From NCBI GenBank assembly GCA_027625915.1, contig JANTQA010000033.1, positions 7,192,001 through 7,256,000 on the forward strand: a stretch of DNA of 64,000 nucleotides, read 5' to 3'. Shown here piece after piece: positions 23,154-34,645 of this stretch (position 1 is its first letter; every line of letters begins with the position of its first letter). Source of the stretch: Anaeramoeba flamelloides. Taxonomy: Eukaryota; Metamonada; Anaeramoebidae. The notes beneath the pieces are model-generated. The model was given only the letters and a program-made list of their open reading frames with translations, was not told where the DNA came from and did no database searches. The position numbers were made by a program, and so were the translations under genes.

Positions 23154-24174
23154 AAAAGTTTCATAAAATAAAATAATTTAGGAATATTTCAATCCAAATT
23201 CCAGGGTTACTAATAGAATTCTTGCTAAAAAAGTTAAAATTTCTTTTGTGGGTTGTTTGAAATTACTTTTGAAGAATAGAAGATAACGAATCAATGAATT
23301 TATTTGCAAAATTGAATAGTTTATTTGGATTCAATTTTTTTGAATTCTTGGAATTTTCCAAAATAATGATCAAAGTAAATCTAGTTATTGATTTTATAAA
23401 AAGTTTTTGATAATATAACAAAACAAATAGTTTAAATTTTTCTCATAAATAATAAATAATTAAAATATCAATAAAAAACTTATCATTGGGTTTTTTTGTA
23501 CAAACAAAAAACAAATAGAATTTAAATTATATCTAAAAATGTTGTTTAATTCTAGTGAAAAAACAATTTAAATGAAAAAAAAATTTTTTTTAACATATTT
23601 ATGAGTGGAGAATTTAATTAGAAGCCAATCAATTCATGATGAAAATTAATTTCTAAGAAATCAACTATAAAAAAAGAGGATGCATTTTTAAAAAATAGTA
23701 ACAAATAAAAATCCTCAATTATTATTTTTAAATAGTTGTGAATTTTAATTTTCAATATATCTGTAACTTTTTTTAATTAATTCAATTGATTTTTTTTTGA
23801 GATCCCATTGATTTTTTTTTTTTTTTTTATTTTTCTAGAGAGTTATTTTTATATAAAAAATATATTAAAACAGCATCAAATGATCAAATATAAGAGGAAA
23901 TGAAATAATTATAAATTGTATTAAATTGAATTAAAATGATTTGGTACTTCAAAAAACAATTTTTTTTTATTGGTGAACTTTAAACCATTTAAAAAGATAT
24001 AAAGTATTTACAAGATTAAGGTGTAATTTTATTTTAAGATATATTTATTAAACTCAATCTTCAAAAAATTATTTAAATATACAAAATCATTAAATGTCAT
24101 TTAATTGATTCTTGATAGTAATTCAATTTTTTTTATTAGTATGGTATTACCTGAATAAAATTTATTAAATTTTC

Positions 24175-24660
24175 TGATCTCAATTATATATAATATTTTT
24201 CAGGAGAGAAAATTGGTGTTTATTATTTTATTTTTGATTCTAAAAATCGTTTTCATTGCTTGTTTAAACTCAAAAAATTTCTAAAGAGAATATAAAACAT
24301 TATAAATGCATTTGATTGTTGAAAAAATCATTTGTATACTTTCCAAATTTCTAGTTTTTTATTGAAATGTGTCGTACCTTGTTTTCATCAAAAAAAGTGC
24401 TATTTTTTTTTTCATTTTTTGGAAATATTTGCAATGAATATATTTTGAAATAAATAGCTATGTCCTTAATTCAATCTTTATTAATATTGAACTTACTTTG
24501 ATATTGTCAATTAACGAATAATTCCACTAATAGAGATAATTTTTTATGAAATGTAAAAAAAACTTGTCTCGACTTTTTTTTGAAATACCTGACAATAAAA
24601 GATTATTTATTATTTATATTTTTAACTAATGGATATCTTATTAAACTTTTTTTTTTTTGA
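24175..24660 (+). repeat. Dispersed repeat family A, copy 2
   Basis: Same block order as 70-620: AAATTGGTGTTTATTATT, TTTTTATTGAAATGTGT, TTTTTTGGAAATATTTGC and ATATTTTGAAATAAATAGC, then ATTTTTTATGAAAT and an A run. Diverged copy, class unknown. Confidence 0.6.
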
Positions 24661-25375
24661 TTGAATTTTTAAAAAAACCTCAAATAATTCTAATTTTTTT
24701 GCCAAAGGGGATCTTATCAAATGTTTTTTCTTTTTATTTGCATTTTTTAAATAATTTTTGATAAGATCTTGTGAATTTTTTTTTTTTTTTCTTATTTTTA
24801 ATATTAGGATTCTTTCTTAAATTTTTCGTTTGTTATTTAAATTTTTTCAACCAAAAGAATTGAAATTACAGAATATAATTTTAAGTGACAGGCCATTCGA
24901 GGGGTATGAAGCAAATCCATTGTAAGTGACTAGATCTATAACTCTCAAAATTCTACAATTAAAATGATTATCAATATATTAATTTAAACTTAAAATGGAA
25001 TAATTACAAAATTAAAAAGACAAATTATTCACAAATTTATCTCAGAATGATGGATAAAAATAATTCAATTCATCATTTTTTCTGTATCATCAAATAATAA
25101 AAAAGAAAATAATAAATAAAGTATAAAAATTTTTGAATAAAAAAAAAAAATAATTTTCAAAAAAAAAAAAAAAAAAGTTTTGCTTTTCCTTTCTTTTATT
25201 AATATTAATATAATCGTCGTTGTCAATCTTATTAATTATTATTTTGTAGACGTTTTTATTAAAAAAATGTAATTTGTTCTTGAATTGGAAATATCAATAT
25301 CAATAGATTAAGGAATCTATTTTGTCTTAATTTTTTTTTTTTTTTGAGAAAATAAAAAAAAAACAAAAATATAAA

Positions 25376-28261
25376 TTAATTTTTTCTTTTTCTTTTTCTT
25401 TTTCTTTCTAACTTATTTCTTTTCTTTTCATTTCGAATTTTTTGTTTTAAAATTTTTTGTTTTTGTATTTCTTTTTTTTCAATTAATTGATTTTTGCTTT
25501 GAAAGCTTTGCTTTATGATGTCAAAAATTCTTTCTTTTAACAAGTACAGAATGGAATTTTGGATAATCTTGTCGCCACCTACATGAAATTTCTCGTTATT
25601 ATCCTGGCTAAACCAGGGTTTCTGATGGCCTTGCCAAACTCTTCTTGAAACTGGGAAAAAATTCAAAAAAAGTACTCTCGAGGTAAAATTATTTGTATTT
25701 GAATTCATCTTCTGTAAAATTTTTTCTGTGCGGTTCTTATTACTACTACTTTTATTATTACAATTTGTATTTTTCTGTTGATCGCCATTTTCGCTCTCGC
25801 TATCATTGCACATATTACTCTTCAACTGTTGTTGAGACTTTTCAAAAAGTGAAACTAAAATAGATCGATCTCTCCATTTGGCAATTATTTGACCAAAATT
25901 TTTTAACTTTTTGTAACGATAGCTTTGGACACCGCCATCAAAGCTCTGGATGTCCTTCATTATTTCATGATCTTCTGCTGTCCCGAGCTCTGAATTTGTT
26001 TGGGAAAGTTCCGCTTCTTCAAAATTTGGTAACATTTGGAGCTGAGTTATTTTCCCTTCCAGACACGATTTTCGATAATTGAACGCAAAGCAACTGCAAA
26101 TTATTAGCGGTATGCCCCTTTCGACTAATCTGCCCAAGAGATTGCCAACCTGTTTAGGATTTTTATATGCATTTGCTGAATAATGGAAAACTACTCGAAA
26201 ATTTTTTAATTCAGAATGCTTTGGGATCCTTTTGGTCAAATCGAAAGTAGACACCGGTAAATTGCATTTTTTCATCATTCTGGTAACATCGTGTCTCCAT
26301 TTTGGATGCGGGTCATTTGCCAATAAGGCGATTCTTGAAGAGAAAAAAGACAGTTTGATGTTTTTTAATGGAGAACCAAGATTTAAAGACAGTGTCGGGG
26401 ATTCTTGAAAAAGCTGTGTATTATTGGAAAGCCTGTCAACTTTTGTTATCCACTCACTCGTTCCGTCGATAGATTCATTTTCAGTTCCAGTGATCATTTC
26501 TTTTCTTTTCCTTTCCAATTCAAATTCTCTTTTTTCTTCCATTTCTTTTTTGGTTAGATCTTTTTCTATTACAATTTCCATTTTCATTTCGTTTTCGTTT
26601 TCTTTTTCTTTTCCCTTTTCTATTTCTATTTCCATTCCCTTTTCCTTTTCCTTTTTCTTTTCCTTTTCATTTTCCTTTTTCTTTTTCTTTTCATTTTCAT
26701 TTTCTTTCTCCTTTTCTTTTCCATTTTCATTTTCTTTTTCATTTGTATTTTCATTTTCCAGATTTTCTTTATCATGATTACGGTTATTATTGTTATTGTT
26801 ATATTCTCCATTAATAATACTTTTTGCTTTTGCATGCTCAACCCTAATTACATTTAATAAATTAATATGATGGCGTAAATTATCGTTTTTTTCTTTATCT
26901 ATTTCCATTTTTATTTCTTTATCGTTTTCTAAATTACTAATAAACTGATCAATGTTATTATTATTTTTTTCAATTAATTCTTTATCGATATGATAAATCA
27001 ATTTTAATTTTTCATTAATCTCATTTTGATTTTGATTTTGATTTTGATCTTTATTGGCAGTTCTTTTGTTATTTTCAGGATTAATATCAAGAATATATTG
27101 TTTTTTTTTCTCATTATTACTCTTGGTTATTGATTCTTTTTCCAAATCTATAAGATTTCGATTATTTAAATCATTTTTTCCTTTCCCATTTCCATTTCCA
27201 TTTTCTTGAATAATTTTCGTATTTAAAATTTCTACTTTAGGCTGGTAAGATAAACAAACTTTTTCAATTTGTTCAAATTTTGTTAATAAAATTCCAAAGA
27301 TATTTTGATCAGATATAATACTCGAATTCATTACTGATCTCAAGTCCTTCATGGAAAAAGTTTCAAATTTAATATATTTTTGTAAGGGCCTTATTTCTCT
27401 TGACAAAATATCTGTGTTTATTGGGATTTTGAGTTTTTTATATTTGTATTTGATCCTTTCAATTAGCCTTTGAAAAATTGTTGAAGAGGGCACAATCTCA
27501 GTTATGCTTTGTAAAAGAAGAGGGACCATTTTGTCAATTAGTTTATTTAAGCACCCCGTTTTTAAAAAAATTTCATTCGAAAAAATTTTAAAATATTCCA
27601 AGATTTTCAAATAAAGATACCATTGCTCGCATTCGAGCGTTTTTTCTAATAACCTCAAAACAGTGTCCTTTGAGACCATCGACAAAATGTAGTCTATTGT
27701 TATTTTGACTAATTCAGGGACTTGGTATTTTTGTGCACAATATAAAATAGACCATGAGTCACTTGGAGTGATCTCTATTTTCTTTGTATAAAAGAAATTT
27801 AAAAATTTTTGAAAGGACTTGCAGTCTATTTCTGGTTCTTCGATTTTAAAAATAAAGTGGCGCTGGTATTGACTGAAATAAATTATTGGTTCTTTTCCCT
27901 TTCTTTTTCCTTTTTCCTTTACTTTTTCATTTTCATTTTCTTTTCCTTCCTCATTGATTGTGTCATTTTCAGAGACACTTAATTGCAAATTCGTTTTGCT
28001 GTTGTTCAAATTTTGTTGTTGGGTGTTCACATTATCATTTTCTTGATTGTAATTGTTGGTAAGTTGACGATCAAATTTCCCGTTAATTCTTGATAAAGGC
28101 CTTCTTGGAAAGAATTTCTCAAGAAAAAATTTGGAATTCAACGACAAGATCGTTTTATGCCCATACATTAAATACTTTTGTGACCCCACAACAAAGTGTA
28201 CATCGGCAATTTCGGCACTATTAATTAATTTTTCAATATCGTGTTTTAAGGAAGATCTCAT
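25376..28261 (-). CDS. BTB-BACK protein with C-terminal GATase-like domain (961 aa)
   Basis: BTB domains dimerise and often link substrates to cullin-3 ligases. Residues about 18-190 form a BTB fold (ADVHFVVGSQKYLMYGHKTIL, then FQKFLNFFYTKKIEITPSDSW). It is split by an Asn/Lys/Glu-rich insert at about 65-150, followed by a BACK-like helical region at about 195-300. Residues about 300-630 are low complexity, including a dense KEKENENE-type tract near 497-567 encoded by CTTTTC-like repeats on the plus strand. From about 639 a globular domain reads FSSRIALLANDPHPKWRHDV, then VVFHYSANAYKNPKQVGNLL, GIPLIICSCFA and LFLNFFPVSRRVWQ. Its closing segment is GGDKIIQNSILYLL. That order resembles class I glutamine amidotransferase/ThuA-like folds; this assignment is inference and no catalytic triad is claimed. 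Single exon. Enzymatic activity unknown. Confidence 0.82.
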   Translation of the reverse strand: MRSSLKHDIEKLINSAEIADVHFVVGSQKYLMYGHKTILSLNSKFFLEKFFPRRPLSRINGKFDRQLTNNYNQENDNVNTQQQNLNNSKTNLQLSVSENDTINEEGKENENEKVKEKGKRKGKEPIIYFSQYQRHFIFKIEEPEIDCKSFQKFLNFFYTKKIEITPSDSWSILYCAQKYQVPELVKITIDYILSMVSKDTVLRLLEKTLECEQWYLYLKILEYFKIFSNEIFLKTGCLNKLIDKMVPLLLQSITEIVPSSTIFQRLIERIKYKYKKLKIPINTDILSREIRPLQKYIKFETFSMKDLRSVMNSSIISDQNIFGILLTKFEQIEKVCLSYQPKVEILNTKIIQENGNGNGKGKNDLNNRNLIDLEKESITKSNNEKKKQYILDINPENNKRTANKDQNQNQNQNEINEKLKLIYHIDKELIEKNNNNIDQFISNLENDKEIKMEIDKEKNDNLRHHINLLNVIRVEHAKAKSIINGEYNNNNNNRNHDKENLENENTNEKENENGKEKEKENENEKKKKKENEKEKKKEKEKGMEIEIEKGKEKENENEMKMEIVIEKDLTKKEMEEKREFELERKRKEMITGTENESIDGTSEWITKVDRLSNNTQLFQESPTLSLNLGSPLKNIKLSFFSSRIALLANDPHPKWRHDVTRMMKKCNLPVSTFDLTKRIPKHSELKNFRVVFHYSANAYKNPKQVGNLLGRLVERGIPLIICSCFAFNYRKSCLEGKITQLQMLPNFEEAELSQTNSELGTAEDHEIMKDIQSFDGGVQSYRYKKLKNFGQIIAKWRDRSILVSLFEKSQQQLKSNMCNDSESENGDQQKNTNCNNKSSSNKNRTEKILQKMNSNTNNFTSRVLFLNFFPVSRRVWQGHQKPWFSQDNNEKFHVGGDKIIQNSILYLLKERIFDIIKQSFQSKNQLIEKKEIQKQKILKQKIRNEKKRNKLERKRKRKRKN

Positions 28262-29789
28262 TTATAGTTTGTGTTTATAGTTGTGTTTTTGATTTTGGTT
28301 GTTCACAAAAAATAAAAAGAATTTGAAAAAAAGTAAAAAGCGTTCTTGTTTTTTTTGAGTAAGAAATTGGGTGTGTTTATTTTGGTACTGGTGGCTGACA
28401 AAATAATTTTTTTTTTAAGCGAGAGAACTATTTCTTTTTTTTTTATTTCCTTTGATGAGTTTGAGGTTTATGAATTGAAAGAAAAAAACGAAAAAAAGAG
28501 AAGAAAAATAAATGATTGATAATTTATGTTCATTCTTGAATGGAATTTAACCTTACCTTTCTGTGTAATGACTTGTAGAGAAATATGAAAAAAATACTGG
28601 TCTTATAAAAATTTTTCTTTATTTTACTTTTTAAGGTTATTACTTCCTAATTATATTTTTTGAGATTTGTTTGTTTTCTTTGATTGGTTTGATAAATTTC
28701 AAAGTTTTATTTGAAGAACTTTCAAAAAATAGTTTTTTCCAAATTTAAATGTTTTTTCTTCTGAGAAAGCTAAAAAACAAAATCGAGTTGTTCTGTAGGG
28801 AAAGTGGTTACTGGGAAATGGATCGTTTATATTTTTGTCTTGAAAAGATCGTTAAAAAAAGATTTTGTTTCCCATGGTTTAATAGAAAATGTTAAAATTA
28901 CATTCCTATGGATATTTAAAAATTGGGAATAATATTTAATAGTAGTAAAAGTTCTTCATAAAGTACACCAAGTTCAATTGTTTTATTTTTTTATTTTTTT
29001 GGGAACCATCCAAAGTTAGTTTCTCGAATACTTAATTTTCTTCTTTTAAAAAATAAAGAGTAGATAAGACTTCTGAAAAAAAAAAGATATTGGAATATTT
29101 GGTTGAAGATAATTAGTGTTTAACCATGATTTAAAAAACCAGTTATAAAAATACAAGCACTTTTTTTACAAAGATCAAATTCTTTCTCAATTGTTAAGTG
29201 CATTTCTTTGTGGTTAGTGAAAAGATTTGTTAGAGTTTCAAGAAACAAAACTATTCAATGTAAAGAAAAACAACAAATCAACTCTTTTTTATTGATTACA
29301 CTTAGTACCTGGAACTGAAGTTTCAGTGGTTTGGATCTGTTTGGTTTAAAATACCATTTGGATATTACTCAATCATGCTTTTTTGAGGAAAATATACTTG
29401 TCCAAGAATTTCTTTAAATTCTATATGTTGTATTATTATGCTCTCTATTTTGAATTTTCAATAAAGAACCATACTTTGTTTATTCCAAACATAATCTACA
29501 TAGTTAATACAATTATAAATTTGACTTTGAACTTTTATTCAGTGTCCGAAAGAAAAATAACAAATTTTCTTTGTGCTTTTCAAATTCAAGGTATCAATAC
29601 TCATTGGTGTGAAAGTTCGATCTAAGAACGAGAACAAAAATTGATTTATAAAACAGACCAGGTTTTTACCTCTAATTGAAGAATAAAGGGGTTAGAATTT
29701 CAACTGTTTTTCTTTTGTTTTCCATTCAGAATTCTTTTTAATTCATTTAGGATTCTTAGCTTGCCCAAGCTCCTCAATAGAACAGTATT

Positions 29790-30010
29790 ATAAAAGGCCC
29801 CAAACAAATAAATAGAGGACACAGATTACAACCTACTTTATGAAAAGTTATTTTAAAAAATAAAAAATAATGATTATATTTTTACCTATTAATGATTCTA
29901 ATATCAGAAATAAACAGATATAGTTTCCCATATATTTTCATTTTTAATATCCTTTTTATAGAGAATTTATGGATTATTCTCAATAATCTTGAAAACTCTC
30001 TTTCTGAAAG
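29790..30010 (-). repeat. Dispersed repeat family D, copy 1
   Basis: Inverted relative to 46290-46520. Shared blocks include AATAGAGGACACAGATTACA against TGTAATTTGTGTCCTCT, and CCTACTTTATGAAAAGT against ACTTTTCATAAAGTAGG. The second copy lies in intron 1 of the RCC1-BTB gene. Confidence 0.65.
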
Positions 30011-32193
30011 AAAAAAGGGAAAATGAAGTGGAATTTTTATACAATTTATTCTACAAGTACCTTTTATTTAAATCTTAGGTCTATGAGAGATATTTGTAGC
30101 TCTTTATTTTAAGTTCAGATTCTCCATTAAGAGTACATATGGATAATTTTGTATTCCAACATTGATTTATATGATTTTTAATAATTGTGTAATTTTAATT
30201 TGATTTTTTTAATTTAATTTAAAAGAATGTAATTGATCACCTATTTGTTTTGCCTAAAGAATGAAATACCAAGATGTATATTTCCCATGATGTATAAAAA
30301 TACAACTTTTTCAAAAGCTCATCTAGAGTTTTTAGACAATTAATTAATATTTATTAAATTCCATCTAGATGATTCATAACATTTTGTGAGGAAATAAAAG
30401 AATTTTTTGAGGAAATTCTCTAAATTTTTTTTTATTTTGTTTATATTAGATAAAGGAAATAGAATCTAAAGAATTATAAATTCAAACACAATAATTAATT
30501 TTTCTTTATTCATTACTGCCCTGATTTTAAAAAAAGACTTAACCTTAAATATTTATATATTAAACTAAAATTCAAAATTTTCCACACAGCTAAAACGTTT
30601 CAAACAATCACAATAATACAATTTCATTGAAATTGGAGATAATTTTGATTTTTGTGAAATATGAAAATCATTTTTTCATCTTTTAGTTTTAGTTTTCATT
30701 TCATTGTTTGAATTAAGTAATTTGTTTCGTTCGATCGAAATTTTTTTCAACCATTGATGTTAGGTTAAAGTTGAGTTGTACGTAATGGAAGAACTCAAAT
30801 AAAATTAGTTGGTAGTATCTAACCATTTGATCGATCAATATCCCTAATAGAATTTCAACAAATTTACCAATGTATTTTTTTTTTTTGCTCTCTCCAAAAT
30901 TTTTAACACACCCATGATTTATTTGTATTGATAATTATTTATTTATTGTTTTGTGAGTATTGTAATTTATAAACAAGTCTTAACATTTCAATTTGTGAAT
31001 GGTTCTAATTTGGTAAATCTTCTTGAATTGATTAAATAATTTTTTTTTTTCACAAATCGAATTTTGGTGTGTTAAAAATTTTGAATTGGGGTTTAGATAA
31101 ATTTAAAAATTGAAATTTGAAAATTGTGTTTTGCTGAAGATGTTTATATTTAAGCAGTTTTTATGGCCTCTTTTTAGCTAAAAATTGTTTTGGTACTCTA
31201 AAAAAATCACTCTATTATTATCCTTTTTTTTATTCTATTTTTACTTATATATTTCTTTTTTACACTTTTTAGTGTTAATTTTGTTTTTTTTTATTTTTGC
31301 TTTCAAAATGAAAAAAATTAATTTCCAAAAATTTTGGAAAGAAAAATTTAAATTATATTTAACTTCTCCAAAAATTGACAAAAATAATCAGAAATTTTTT
31401 TAAAAGTTTATACCATCTTATTAAGCGTTTTAAAATAAATTTTAACAAATTAAAATCAAATTTTTGGAACCTTTGATTATTAAATTCGGAGCCAAGTTTT
31501 TTATAAATCAAAAATTATTCTTTTTGAGATTTTTTGGCATTTTTCACCAGACGTAATTATTTTTATATTGAAAAAAAAAAGTTGGGAGAATAAGAAATAA
31601 CAAGAATTTACTGTATAAAAACCGAAATAATTTAACATGACGTTATATATAATTTGAAAATAAAAAAAATAAAAAAAAATAAAAAAAAAACAAGAACAAA
31701 TAATAAAAAGAAAAAACAGAAACTAAACAACTAATTCATAGATGAATGATTTAATAGGATTTTATAAAGTAAAATAAATTAATCAAAAGTATGGTATTTA
31801 TGATTTTTTTTGTTTATTATTTTTTTTTTTTTGCAATTAAAAGGCAATGTACTGATTTTTTCTTCATTATTATTTTATTAATTACTTCTTTCATTTTTTC
31901 TACCATCCCTCTTGAATAAATATTCCTTATTTCTTGTCAATATTTTTTGTATTTTAAAATAGAAAAATAGTTTCTTTCACTCCTTCCCCTCAAATAAATC
32001 ATCAATGTATACTGTTAACTTTAATTCCCTTTACGAAAATTTATCTAAAAGTATATTAAAAGGGTAATTTATAGCTTTTTAATTATAATAATAATATAAT
32101 CATCTGTTTTAGCACCTATAAAGTAGATAAAAAAAGATCTGTGAAAATAATGCCCATTTATTACTAAATTTTAATATCCTAAATCAAAAATTC

Positions 32194-32224
<31 letters not shown>

Positions 32225-32821
32225 TTTGAATATAATTTAAAACAATATTACTTTATACGATTTCATTTTCGAAAGGCAAGTATACTTGGTAATTGTATTA
32301 TTATCTTCAAGATGATTAATTAAGAATTAAAAAAATATTTTTTTCTCGTAATTTTGTAAGCTATTCCGCTTAATATGGGGTAAAATACTAGATATCATAA
32401 CAGAAATTTAATTTTATGTGGTTCGGTAATATAATTTAAAGATATTTTTAGATGAAAAAATCTTGAAAAAACTTTTTTCAAAAATTCTATCTATTCGTGT
32501 TTAACAACACAATTTAACAAATAGTTAATATTGTTACAGTATCCCATATACTTATTTTTTTGTATATTTACTAATATTTTATTTTTGAAGGAGAATTATT
32601 TTCACTTACTTTTCAATTCCCCCTTTGAAATATATTCAAAAATTTCGATTATTATCTTTGGGGACTGTATTTATATAAAAAAAATATCAAAAAGGAAGTG
32701 AATTTTTTTTCCCATTTATAATTAAAATAAGATTATCCTTCTTAATAAATAATTTTTTTTTAGTAGAAAAATAGAGTTTTTAATTAGAAAGTATCACTTT
32801 TAAAGAATAAGGTATATCTAA

Positions 32822-33683
32822 TACACTCAGATTCACTTTTTAGACACAAACATTGAACAAAATTTTATAAAAAAAAAAAATTCAAATTAAAGTAAACACG
32901 ATTACAAAAAATGTGACTCACCTGAAATAATAAATTGAAAAAAAAAAAAAAATTATCTTTGAGTATTCAAGAACAACAAATAATTAAAATATGATTTTTA
33001 ATTCACTTTTAAATCATTTCAAATTTATAAAAACCTGATATTTTGAAAATTAAAAAAAAATACAACCCAAAAACTAATTAAAAGCGAGTATCAATTTCTG
33101 AAATGAACATGCCAATTTTTTATTACTAAAGTTTTGCTGAAAAAAAGTTATGAACAACTAATTTATTACTAATAATTAAATTCCTTTTTAAGAGACATTA
33201 CAAACTCTCAATTTTGATATTGATTATTTGTCTTTTTGAAAATTTTTTTTTTTATCCAAATTATCTTTTACAAAAAAAAAAAGAAAGAAATCAAAAAGAA
33301 AAAGAAAAACAAAAATTTGAAAAAGCAAAACTAAAATTAGTAAAATTAGAATAAATGATTATGATCTAAAACTTGAAAATATTTTTTTGATAAGTATACT
33401 GGAATAAACCCTTAAAACAACTTGGATTAACATTATAAAGTGAGTCAAAATTTATGAAATCTAGTTTATAATCTTTTTATTCAAGTCGAACAAAAGAATA
33501 GTATTTTATGTGAGTTTAACCTCTAAATGTGATTTATTTAACTATATGGTTACTTTTCCAGATAAGATTGTTTTTTTTTTATTTTACATTTAAATATAAA
33601 ATTGCATGAGTGTGTCTTTATTAGAGAATTTTTTACTTTTTATTTAGGTAATAGTTTTTGCCTTAAAAGTAGGACTGGCTCGA
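32822..33683. mobile_element. CAGTCAGTT MITE split by a ~650 bp insert
   Basis: The left arm (TACACTCAGATTCAC..., to about 32894) and a diverged right arm (about 33610-33683, ending GCCTTAAAAGTAGGACTGGC) belong to the palindromic MITE. They lie about 700 bp apart. The intervening DNA contains a family E repeat (32905-33450). The likely history is a MITE interrupted by a younger insertion. Confidence 0.5.
32905..33450 (+). repeat. Dispersed repeat family E, copy 1 (TGACTCAC ends)
   Basis: Starts GTGACTCACCTGAAATAAT and ends CATTATAAAGTGAGTCAA, giving short inverted ends (TGACTCAC). A purine-rich AAAGAAAAAG segment lies in the second half. Other copies: 47955-48570 (same strand), 52360-52640 (opposite strand) and 63835-64000 (cut by the window end). 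Confidence 0.6.
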
Positions 33684-34582
33684 ATTGGATTTGTTACAAA
33701 ATACATAATCAATTAAAAATATTTTTCTTTCAGATTTCTTATTAAAAAAAAAAATGTAAAATAAAACCAAAATAAAATATTTAAAACCATTAATTGTACA
33801 TTTAGTAACTACCATTTAATCAAAATAAAATCTAGAGGAAAAGCAAAATAATTTTTTTCAGACAATAATTGTTAAATTTACACATTTATAAAAAATAAAC
33901 AATTAAGAACTAATTATTTAAAATGATTTGGAATAAAGAAAGGGGAAGTTTTTCAAAAGGGTATAATACCTTCAAAATTATATCCACAAGAAAAAAAGAA
34001 TTTAATTTGAATATATATATATAAATTATAAATTAAAAAAATAAATAATTCAATGTAGGAATTAATATTTCTTCAAAAAGTAAAATTCTGAAAAGAAGAA
34101 AAAAAAAAAAAAAAGAATAAGCATCCCAAAAAAACATTCATTATTTGGTTTATATGACTTCACCATTGAAAAGGGTGTTAAATATGAATCTATACAGCTA
34201 AGAAGTACATAAACTTTATAAAAGTGTTTTATTTTAGTGTGAAAACCCATGATCAAACTTCAATAGAGTTAATAGTATTCAAAATATTATATTTTCATAA
34301 CAAAATATGAAGAAAAGATAGATCAAGAAATGATAATTTACCCAAAGTTGTTATTTGGGTTGATACAAAAGATAGATTAATAACTCAACCAATATAAGTA
34401 AAATTCAGTAATTGTTTGAACAAATTTTAATATTTTTCTATGTTTTTTGTTCATTTTTTGAAAATAAAAATTTCACTAAGAATGTTAACTTATAAATGTT
34501 AGTCTTGTTTAAAGACCTTGATTAATATAATGACTTGGTTATTCTTTGCAAATTTATATTATAAAAAAAAAAATAAAAAAAG

Positions 34583-34645
34583 TTTTTTTTTTTTTTTATT
34601 GTTTAAAGGAGGAGTTTTTAGTTCCTCTTGTTTGTACGAACAAAA
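34583..34645 (-). mobile_element. Hairpin retroposon, 3' end only
   Basis: On the minus strand: CAAGAGGAACTAAAAACTCC, then TCC, TTTAAACAATA and a run of A. This is the same 3' hairpin plus A tail as in 42887-42977 and 49415-49580, without the upstream hairpins. Confidence 0.6.

Noticed and set aside
26424-26841. Ser/Phe-rich and Lys-rich frames opposite or overlapping the BTB gene
   Set aside because: They are translations of the CTTTTC/GAAAAG repeat in other frames.
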